A stretch of 5,426 nucleotides of DNA. Source: an uncultured Bacillota bacterium. GTDB taxonomy: Bacteria; Bacillota; Clostridia; Peptostreptococcales; Anaerovoracaceae. The stretch spans positions 1 to 5,426 of the forward strand of contig CAMJRV010000199.1 of NCBI GenBank assembly GCA_946408315.1, given 5' to 3'. Position numbers and translations under genes: made by a program. Numbering within the stretch: position 1 is the stretch's first letter; each line of letters opens with the position of its first letter. Under the pieces are notes generated by a model that worked only from the letters and a program-made list of their open reading frames with translations, was not told the origin of the DNA and did no database searches. Below, piece after piece: positions 1 through 5,011 of the stretch.

Positions 1-714
1 ATCGATCAGCCGCTGCTCCAGCTCTGCGGTATACTTTTCCGGATACGTCCCGTTTTTGGCCTCCATGCTCTTTTTGTACTCCGCATCCGCCGTTTTCAGC
101 CCTCCGGATTCATTCGTATAGTCGAAGGTTACGTCAGTGATCTTATCCTTCGCAATCTTTAATTCGACAAATGGTTTCCAGCCATGCTCGTCGTATGCGT
201 CCGCCTCCACCTTGTAGGTCCCGTCTTCATACAGGGCAATCAACGCCGGAGACGTGTCGCCGTCAGACGCCTTTTGCAGAGCCGCCGTCGCCAGCTCCGT
301 GAAGTTCCTGGAAGAATGGGTCGCACCCGAAACGGCGTCTACCTTCTGAATATCCTGTGTCTCGACCAGCTTCGTGCCAAGCTTGTCGAAGGCGTCCCGC
401 GGCGTCATTCCGCTGTTCGCTTTGCTGAAGCCTTCGATATACCCCTTATCCTCCGATCGTTTGACGCCTGCGTCGTTGGTATAATCGTAATATACCTCTG
501 TGATCTTTCCATCCTTCACCGTGAGGTCGAGATAAGGCTTCCAGTTTCTCACGTCGAGCCTGTCATACTCCGCATGGTACTTACCGTCATAAAAAGAGGT
601 CTTTTCTGCCTCTCCGTTGGGTTTATTGTTGTTGTCGTTATTCTTGCCGCCGCATCCGGTAACCAGGAAGGCCGCCATCACGCAAATCAAGAAATAAGCC
701 AGAATTTTTTTCAT
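1..714 (-). CDS. pplA: PplA-like FMN-binding extracellular lipoprotein (3' end missing at left edge)
   Basis: This gene is open through the left edge; 238 codons are visible and there is no stop. The ATG at 714-712 follows AAGGAG with 8 bases between. Residues 1-21 form a lipoprotein signal (MKK, a hydrophobic run, then VTGC with lipid-modified C21). A polar Asn/Lys-rich linker follows to about residue 40. Module 1 (about 41-150) begins FYDGKYHAEYD, contains NWKPYLDLTVKDGKITEV, and ends in DAVSGATHSS, the canonical ApbE site Dxx(S/T)GAT, with T132 the expected FMN acceptor. Module 2 starts near residue 161 (YEDGTYKVEAD, HGWKPFVELKI) and is cut at residue 238, before its own expected SGAT motif. 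The two-module design and the neighbouring apbE match the surface flavoprotein PplA of Gram-positive electron transfer. The role as a cell-surface electron carrier is inferred from that family. A terminator upstream suggests partly separate expression from apbE. Confidence 0.88.
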   Translation of the reverse strand, partial: MKKILAYFLICVMAAFLVTGCGGKNNDNNNKPNGEAEKTSFYDGKYHAEYDRLDVRNWKPYLDLTVKDGKITEVYYDYTNDAGVKRSEDKGYIEGFSKANSGMTPRDAFDKLGTKLVETQDIQKVDAVSGATHSSRNFTELATAALQKASDGDTSPALIALYEDGTYKVEADAYDEHGWKPFVELKIAKDKITDVTFDYTNESGGLKTADAEYKKSMEAKNGTYPEKYTAELEQRLID

Positions 715-722
715 GATTATCA

Positions 723-728
723 CTCCTT
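723..728 (-). promoter_or_regulatory. Ribosome binding site of the PplA-like gene
   Basis: AAGGAG on the minus strand, 8 bases before the ATG at 714. It fixes the start of the edge-truncated lipoprotein gene and gives the expected MKK lipoprotein signal. Confidence 0.8.
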
Positions 729-800
729 ATATAGACATATGAATCTGTAAATTCTGACCTTAGTATCTGCGTTCCCGATATTTGCTATTCATATTGCAGA

Positions 801-834
801 ATAAAAAAAATAGCCGGTTCTGCAGGGAACCGGC
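801..834 (-). terminator. Strong intrinsic terminator after apbE
   Basis: Read on the minus strand, a perfect 8-bp stem GCCGGTTC/GAACCGGC (827-834 with 813-820) encloses a 6-base loop and is followed by TA and then eight T residues (810-803). It begins about 20 bases after the apbE stop codon. It should end most transcription of the upstream operon, so the PplA-like gene needs either read-through or a promoter in 715-800. That stretch is AT-rich, but I found no convincing pair of -35 and -10 boxes; the best -35-like hexamer, TTTACA, has no -10 at proper spacing. Confidence 0.9.
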
Positions 835-853
835 GGCAAATCGATCAATTCAT

Positions 854-1915
854 TTAATTGGCAGCAAAATCTTTAAAATGAGAACTGGTCTTAACCGTTC
901 CATCTGGGAATGCCCACATCGCCTCCGTGTCGGGAAGGCTTTCGATGAGAGCCAGACCTTCTTCATAGGGCATGTTGATCACCTTGGCCAGCGCGTCCGC
1001 CATGCCGGAATCCTTGCACAGGATCGATACGGATTCATAGCCTTCTGCCGGAAACAGCGTATCGGGGTCGATGATGTGATGGTACTTTTTCCCGTCCACC
1101 ACATAGTACCTTTCATAGATCCCGCTCGTTACGAGAGAAGCGTCTTTTAAAGCGACTCTGCCGATATCTTCTCCGTTTTGGTCAAAGGGATTTTGAATGC
1201 CTACCTTCCATTCCGTCCCGTCACCTCTTGTGCCGATGGCGCGGACGTTGCCTCCGACGCTGATCAAAGCGTTCGTAAATCCGTTTTGCTCAGCCATCCG
1301 GCTGACCTGTTCTACCGCGTAGCCCTTGGCTACGCCTCCAACATCGAGGCTCATCTCAGGATCGGGCAGATAGACGGTGGAATTCTCTTCATCGATGATC
1401 ACCTGATCGATGTCGGTATGCTCGGCAGCACGTTTTAGCTGCTCCATATCCGGCAGCGTCGCCGCTTCGGGATCTTCAATTCCCGCCTCCCGGTGTTCAT
1501 GCCATATCTTCAGGACAGCGCCCAAGGCGACATTCAGCTGCCCATCCGTCAATTGATACGCCTCTTTTGAGAAAAGGAGCAGATCGATAATCCGCCGATC
1601 TACTTTGACCGGGGCAATTCCCGCCTGATCGTTGATCGTTTTAATATTGGCAATCCCCTCATAGCTGTTATAGATATCAAACAGCTGATGGTATTCTTCA
1701 AGATGATCATAGATCAAATTGACCTGCGCGTTGAACTCTTCCTCACTGTCGGTATAACCGATCACCCGGGTCACCGTATCAAACAGTATGAGAAATTCAG
1801 CTTCAAATCTCTTTTTTTCGTTTTTCTCGCCTCCGCAGGCCGCAAGCGTGAATGTCAATACGATTATCATAATGACCGCGGTTACTTTTCTTTGCATCTT
1901 GCCTATTGCCCCCAT
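854..1915 (-). CDS. apbE: Lipoprotein FAD:protein FMN transferase (ApbE/FmnB)
   Basis: The enzyme would cleave FAD and attach FMN through a phosphoester bond to Thr/Ser in extracytoplasmic proteins, using Mg2+. With the ATG at 1915 it has 353 residues, the usual ApbE size. A lipoprotein signal ends in LAAC (C27), so it should act outside the membrane. Family motifs in order: LFDTVTR (44-50), LGAVLKIWHEHREAG (131-145), LDVGGVAKGYA (190-200), ISVGGNVRAIG (218-228), SGIYERY (264-270), HHIIDPDT (279-286) and DSGMADALAK (302-311). In many ApbEs the last motif has Thr four residues after the Asp, where it helps bind Mg2+; here that position is K311, and the Gly usually following HIIDPxT is absent. 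The start is ambiguous: ATG 1915 has GGTGAT close upstream, while ATG 1897 (M7) has only a weak AGG; both give a good signal peptide. Its neighbours on both sides are flavoprotein-like lipoproteins, its likely substrates. Confidence 0.95.
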   Translation of the reverse strand: MGAIGKMQRKVTAVIMIIVLTFTLAACGGEKNEKKRFEAEFLILFDTVTRVIGYTDSEEEFNAQVNLIYDHLEEYHQLFDIYNSYEGIANIKTINDQAGIAPVKVDRRIIDLLLFSKEAYQLTDGQLNVALGAVLKIWHEHREAGIEDPEAATLPDMEQLKRAAEHTDIDQVIIDEENSTVYLPDPEMSLDVGGVAKGYAVEQVSRMAEQNGFTNALISVGGNVRAIGTRGDGTEWKVGIQNPFDQNGEDIGRVALKDASLVTSGIYERYYVVDGKKYHHIIDPDTLFPAEGYESVSILCKDSGMADALAKVINMPYEEGLALIESLPDTEAMWAFPDGTVKTSSHFKDFAAN

Positions 1916-1917
1916 AA

Positions 1918-1923
1918 ATCACC
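1918..1923 (-). promoter_or_regulatory. Ribosome binding site of apbE, abutting a hairpin
   Basis: GGTGAT on the minus strand, 2 bases before ATG 1915, matches the 3' part of the AGGAGGTGAT consensus. Its first G (1923) is the last base of the long hairpin spanning 1923-1975, so folding of that hairpin could affect ribosome access. Confidence 0.45.
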
Positions 1924-1975
1924 ACAGAGGGATAGGTATTGTGAAATCGAAACGGCACAATCCTATCCCTCAGTG
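1923..1975 (-). promoter_or_regulatory. Long intergenic hairpin before apbE
   Basis: A perfect 10-bp inverted repeat, GAGGGATAGG (1927-1936) and CCTATCCCTC (1962-1971), is extended outward past an A/A mismatch by 3 bp (1923-1925 with 1973-1975). It is extended inward past one bulged base by 6 bp (ATTGTG 1938-1943 with CACAAT 1956-1961), leaving a 12-base loop. The arms total about 19 bp. No T-run follows on either strand, so it is not a standard terminator. It lies between the two-module lipoprotein and apbE. It could stabilise or mark the 3' end of the lipoprotein mRNA, serve as a processing site, or control apbE translation; the sequence does not say which. Confidence 0.7.
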
Positions 1976-2013
1976 AATGATCTTTCGTCTTAATTCATGT
2001 AATGATCAGACCC

Positions 2014-3045
2014 TTATTTTGCAGTGTTGTTTGCCTTGTCAAGGATCGTAAAGAAATCGGTGACGTGAACGGTAACGGAAGACTTCAGATCGTCTCCTGT
2101 CGGTACGCCTGCGTCAACTGAGATTCCCTTCACTTCAGCCACGGTCTTGCCTACTACGTATTTCGCAAACGCAGCAGCCTGCTCATTCCACTCTTTTCCG
2201 ATGGAGGAAGCCTTCTTCATTCCATATGCGTCGCCAAGTTCGTTTTTCGTCTTGAGTTCCGCATTGATATCGGACGTGATCTTTCCTTCCTTCGAGAAGT
2301 TGACGTCGTTGATGGAAGCGTCGATAATCGAGCTTGTGATCACTCCGTCTGCATCGAATGTAGTGGCGGTGTAATAGGAGTAAGCCTGAGCGTCTCCGTC
2401 TTCTTCACCGGCGTCCTTCGATTTCGCTATGTTCGTTACGATGCCCAGGCCCAGCTTATCCTCAGCGGAAGCGCCTAAATCCTGTGCATTTGCAACAGCC
2501 TTTTCAATTCCTTTGATGAAATCGGTGACATGAACGGTAACGGAAGACTTCAGATCGTCTCCTGTCGGTACGCCTTCTTCATTGACAGCAATTCCCTTTA
2601 CTTCGGCAACGGTCTTTCCGATGACATAATTTGAGAAAGCAGTAGCCTGCTCGTTCCACTCTTTACCGATAGCAGACGCTTTTCCCATACCATAGTCGGT
2701 ACCCATTTCCTGTTTTGCAACGAAAATGGTGTCCAGAGGCGTCACGATCTTGCCGTCCTTCGAGAACTCGATCTTTGTCTGAGCCTGATCGATCGCGCAG
2801 TTTACGATCTTTCCGGCATCGTCTACAGTTACGGCTACCGCAAGAGAGTCAGTCTGAGCGACTCCATTCTTTTCTCCAGCGTCTACAGACTTCGCTCCGG
2901 AGCTGATGACAGCCAGACCGGTCTTAACGGTCGACGCCGCAGGCGGATTGTCCGTTGACGGTGTTTCTTCCTTTGCCCCGCCGCAAGCTGCCAACGCAAA
3001 CATTACCATGGTCAGGACTAACAATAGTGCTACTTTCTTCTTCAT
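2014..3045 (-). CDS. Two-module surface lipoprotein, predicted non-canonical ApbE flavinylation target
   Basis: This gene encodes 343 residues. The ATG at 3045 is fixed by GGAGGAG 5 bases upstream and by a textbook lipoprotein signal (MKKKVALLLVLTMVM, then LAAC with C21). After a Ser/Pro-rich linker (22-40) come two homologous modules: about 42-185 and 198-338. Shared landmarks are TGLAVI/LGLGIV, AGEKNGVAQ/AGEEDGDAQ, FSKDGKI/FSKEGKI, DYGMGKAS/AYGMKKAS, IGKEWNEQA, GKTVAEVKGI and PTGDDLKSSVTVHVTDF. The last contains Dxx(S)SVT (D164-T170 and D319-T325, 155 residues apart), which resembles the ApbE site Dxx(S/T)GAT; T170 and T325 would be the FMN acceptors. It lacks the usual DGTY.../SGAT FMN-binding look of its neighbour. 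It sits between eetB and apbE, where pplA lies in Listeria, so a role as surface electron carrier is a reasonable inference. I know similar clostridial sequences only as poorly described proteins. Confidence 0.9.
   Translation of the reverse strand: MKKKVALLLVLTMVMFALAACGGAKEETPSTDNPPAASTVKTGLAVISSGAKSVDAGEKNGVAQTDSLAVAVTVDDAGKIVNCAIDQAQTKIEFSKDGKIVTPLDTIFVAKQEMGTDYGMGKASAIGKEWNEQATAFSNYVIGKTVAEVKGIAVNEEGVPTGDDLKSSVTVHVTDFIKGIEKAVANAQDLGASAEDKLGLGIVTNIAKSKDAGEEDGDAQAYSYYTATTFDADGVITSSIIDASINDVNFSKEGKITSDINAELKTKNELGDAYGMKKASSIGKEWNEQAAAFAKYVVGKTVAEVKGISVDAGVPTGDDLKSSVTVHVTDFFTILDKANNTAK
2053..2110. repeat. 58-bp direct repeat, copy A (module 2 flavinylation region)
   Basis: Identical to 2518-2575 at 57 of 58 positions (difference at 2065/2530), 465 bases apart, exactly 155 codons. 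It encodes GVPTGDDLKSSVTVHVTDF, the segment around the predicted FMN-acceptor Thr325. Similarity drops sharply on both sides. Confidence 0.95.
2518..2575. repeat. 58-bp direct repeat, copy B (module 1 flavinylation region)
   Basis: Partner of 2053-2110, with one mismatch. It encodes the same residues around the predicted acceptor Thr170. It lies inside a broader tandem duplication of about 155 codons that has diverged more strongly elsewhere. Confidence 0.95.
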
Positions 3046-3050
3046 AGAAT

Positions 3051-3057
3051 CTCCTCC
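3051..3057 (-). promoter_or_regulatory. Strong ribosome binding site deciding the lipoprotein start
   Basis: GGAGGAG on the minus strand lies 5 bases before ATG 3045. It overrules the longer in-frame start at 3210, which would overlap eetB by about 100 bases and bury the lipoprotein signal peptide. The strength of the site suggests high protein output. Confidence 0.9.
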
Positions 3058-3094
3058 AAAAAAATTTTCTAGCTTGCCGAACATTTTGTTCAGC
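3058..3094 (-). promoter_or_regulatory. Hairpin plus T7 run between eetB and the lipoprotein gene
   Basis: On the minus strand GCTGAAC (3094-3088) pairs with GTTCGGC (3082-3076), a 7-bp stem with one G-U pair and a 5-base AAAAT loop. A run of seven T (3064-3058) follows 11 bases after the stem and touches the ribosome binding site. The gap makes it a poor standard terminator. It could be a weak attenuator, a 5' stabilising stem for the abundant lipoprotein message, or chance. Confidence 0.4.
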
Positions 3095-3107
3095 CGCATA
3101 TATTTTA

Positions 3108-3647
3108 TTAAGCCAACCGTTGAAAAGCCGGCATAATAAACTTTAACAACGTCGATGTGACGATTCCAGCGACCAGACCTGAGACGAGCAGGACTGGAAA
3201 ATACGCCCACATATTCATACCCGTATAGATGAGCGAGATAACAGCGAATTGACCGACATTGTGAGAAACGGCGCCGAAAACGCTGAGGAGCAGATAGCTG
3301 ATCCGCTTTCTGAAAATCACCATGAGCAGGATCATGACCGTGATGGAAAGAACCCCTCCCGACAAACTCAGAAGACCGGCGATTCCGCCTCTGGTGACAA
3401 ATACAAATGCCGACTTCAGGATTCCGACGGCATAGGCCTGTTTCTTTCCCAGAAAGAACAGAGCGTACATGACCGCAATATTGGACAGTCCGAATTTGAC
3501 ACCCGGAACGGCAATCGGCAGCTCCGGAAGCGTATTTTCCACGATGGCGAGAACCAGGGCCACCGCAAAGATCAGCGAAGTCAAAACCAGCTTCTGGGTC
3601 CTGTTTAAATTTCTGAATTTTATATTTACAGTCGCTTTTTCAGCCAT
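3108..3647 (-). CDS. eetB: EetB: Gx transporter / Hpre_diP_synt_I family membrane protein
   Basis: A 179-residue integral membrane protein with about five hydrophobic segments (roughly 20-38, 52-67, 72-112 containing two, 118-142, 150-171). Family landmarks are PGVKFGLSN (48-56), SLSGG (94-98) and GAVSHNVGQ (125-133), typical of the Pfam Hpre_diP_synt_I group now often called Gx transporters. The old name 'heptaprenyl diphosphate synthase component I' is misleading: this is a membrane protein without prenyl synthase motifs. In Listeria the homologue EetB, with EetA, is needed for extracellular electron transfer, though its mechanism is unclear; the fold is reminiscent of ECF substrate-binding components. 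The ATG at 3647 has AAAGG 7 bases upstream and lies 12 bases after the eetA stop, so the two are co-transcribed and probably co-translated. Confidence 0.92.
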   Translation of the reverse strand: MAEKATVNIKFRNLNRTQKLVLTSLIFAVALVLAIVENTLPELPIAVPGVKFGLSNIAVMYALFFLGKKQAYAVGILKSAFVFVTRGGIAGLLSLSGGVLSITVMILLMVIFRKRISYLLLSVFGAVSHNVGQFAVISLIYTGMNMWAYFPVLLVSGLVAGIVTSTLLKFIMPAFQRLA

Positions 3648-3659
3648 AGCTCAACCTTT

Positions 3660-4052
3660 CTAGTTTCCGAGCACCAGGTCTGTATCCTCACTGCCGTGCT
3701 CTTTCTCGGGAACGATCTTCATTACGATCCCATTGGGCAGACAGGCGGCAAACTGACCTGATCTCCTCAGTTTTCCGGCATGGATACATACCTTGTCGGG
3801 ACAGTCGGATTCCTCAAAGGCGATGGAACCGTCTTGATACAAGTGGAAGACCACGTTTTCATCCTGGGGGATGGAGAAGATTCTGTCTTCTTTCCCGCCA
3901 AGCTCCACCGTCTCGACCAGCTCCGAATAATAGTATATCTCGGCTTTCACCCGGTCCTCTCCGTGGGCGTAATTGTAGATGCCCCAGGATGCGGCGCTGA
4001 TCGCGATAATAGCAATGATGACGATGATGTCGGTCCTCTTGAAAAATTTCAT
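3660..4052 (-). CDS. eetA: EetA: membrane-anchored NusG domain II protein
   Basis: 130 residues: a short basic N-terminus (MKFFKRTD), one membrane segment (about 8-28), then an extracytoplasmic domain of about 100 residues. The domain carries the NusG domain II signature SDCPDKVCIHAG (82-93) and a downstream AACLPNG (102-108), giving three cysteines, C84, C89 and C104, plus H91. Despite the domain name it is not the transcription factor NusG: there is no NGN or KOW domain and it is membrane-anchored. It is the partner of EetB in the electron transfer locus, and the exposed Cys residues could serve redox or metal binding (inference). Its ATG directly follows the menA stop (TAGATG) with no good Shine-Dalgarno, so translation is probably coupled to menA. 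Confidence 0.92.
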   Translation of the reverse strand: MKFFKRTDIIVIIAIIAISAASWGIYNYAHGEDRVKAEIYYYSELVETVELGGKEDRIFSIPQDENVVFHLYQDGSIAFEESDCPDKVCIHAGKLRRSGQFAACLPNGIVMKIVPEKEHGSEDTDLVLGN

Positions 4053-4979
4053 CTATTTTACCAAATTCACCAAACCGCTCAAAAATATAAGTGCGGTATT
4101 GGTTCCCATGATGATAACATAATTTTTTATGGAAACCACAAAAGTGCTGCTCTTTTCCTGAACCTTGAAGAAAACGTTGATATTCTTCTGAACAGGAATC
4201 AGGGAAACCAGGGCTACCAGACAGATCGGGGACAGCATTTTAAAAACTGTCATGACGATCACAGCCAGATAGGTTCCGTAGTAGATCCCTGCGAAGAGAC
4301 GGAGCGCCGCCCTCTTTCCCAAATAGTAAGGCAGCGTATACCGTTTCACCAGAATGTCGCGTTCCAGATCACAGATGTTGTTTGCCAGCATGATGTTGGC
4401 GGTGACGCATACGGGGATTACCGATAACATCAGAACTGTAATCAGCGGAAGGATCTGCAGGTCAAGGCTGACCGTGTACAAGTTCCAGTCCAGGGTCAAA
4501 TAGGTCCCCTCCGGCATGTTGATGTAGAGAAGAAGAAACGGGATAAAGAACCCGTAAAATATACCGGAAAGAATTTCACCCCAGGGCTGCCTCGAAATCG
4601 GAATCGGCCCGAAGGTATAAAAGATTCCGCATAGGAAGCAGATTACGCCCATCAGCAGGACGATCGCATCGGTGAGGTAAACCAGGGAAAGGCCCAGAAG
4701 CGTGCTTGCTCCCAGCAGAGCGAGTATGATCGCCAGGGCGGTCCCTCTTTCGAACTCCAGCGCCTGGGAATTCGTTTTTGTATCTATGTAGTTGTTGATC
4801 GCCGTGGTGGCCAGATCGAATAAGAACATCGAGGCGAAAAAGATCAGGGTAACGTCCCAGCTGACGGGCTGCTCCACATAATATAAGTATGAGATGGTAA
4901 AGAGGAATGCGAAGGTACTCGTTATCTTCGTCCTGATCTCTACATAGCCTAAAAATCTTTTAACCACTCGGTTCTCCAT
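4053..4979 (-). CDS. menA: UbiA/MenA-family prenyltransferase, DmkA-like (1,4-dihydroxy-2-naphthoate prenyltransferase)
   Basis: It would join a polyprenyl chain to 1,4-dihydroxy-2-naphthoate in the membrane, giving demethylmenaquinone. With ATG 4979 it has 308 residues, the usual family size, and many hydrophobic segments. It opens with FLGYVEIRTKITS, as MenA proteins do. The first prenyl-diphosphate/Mg2+ motif is AINNYIDTKTN (N62, D66; the last position is N70 rather than the Asp of NxxxDxxxD). The second is NNICDLERD (N200, D204, D208), followed by the MenA-like KRYTLPYYLGKRAA. A TTG at 5015 would add 12 residues and overlap the upstream stop (TTGA), but it has no Shine-Dalgarno and the extra residues do not look like family sequence; ATG 4979 has only a close-set GGAAG. 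It lies directly after a polyprenyl synthase and before eetA, which suggests a quinone pool dedicated to electron export. Confidence 0.9.
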   Translation of the reverse strand: MENRVVKRFLGYVEIRTKITSTFAFLFTISYLYYVEQPVSWDVTLIFFASMFLFDLATTAINNYIDTKTNSQALEFERGTALAIILALLGASTLLGLSLVYLTDAIVLLMGVICFLCGIFYTFGPIPISRQPWGEILSGIFYGFFIPFLLLYINMPEGTYLTLDWNLYTVSLDLQILPLITVLMLSVIPVCVTANIMLANNICDLERDILVKRYTLPYYLGKRAALRLFAGIYYGTYLAVIVMTVFKMLSPICLVALVSLIPVQKNINVFFKVQEKSSTFVVSIKNYVIIMGTNTALIFLSGLVNLVK

Positions 4980-5011
4980 TCTTCCAGTCACGTTTGCGCA
5001 TTCCGCTCTGT

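Noticed and set aside
184..750. Plus-strand open frame of 188 codons
   Set aside because: It lies antisense to the PplA-like lipoprotein, has no ribosome binding site or recognisable domain, and its Arg-rich composition is typical of a shadow frame.
729..760. Sigma-A promoter TTTACA ... TATATA ahead of the PplA-like gene
   Set aside because: The spacing between the two hexamers is only 12-14 bases and the -10-like part overlaps the ribosome binding site region, so it is not a credible promoter.
1923..1975. Intrinsic terminator between the two-module lipoprotein and apbE
   Set aside because: The stem is strong but no T-run follows on either strand, and the apbE ribosome binding site comes straight after it.
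2014..3210. A longer version of the two-module lipoprotein starting at 3210 (398 residues)
   Set aside because: It would overlap eetB by about 100 bases and place 55 non-signal residues ahead of a perfect lipoprotein signal; GGAGGAG before ATG 3045 fixes the shorter start.
3108..3647. Heptaprenyl diphosphate synthase component I as a true prenyl synthase subunit
   Set aside because: The protein is a multi-pass membrane protein without HepS-like soluble features; the name is a legacy family label, and EetB fits the context better.
3660..4052. NusG transcription factor
   Set aside because: Only the domain-II insert is present, on a membrane anchor; there is no NGN or KOW domain, and the context is electron transfer.
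3780..4427. Plus-strand open frame of 215 codons
   Set aside because: It runs antisense across eetA and menA, whose family motifs are clear; no protein-like features are seen.
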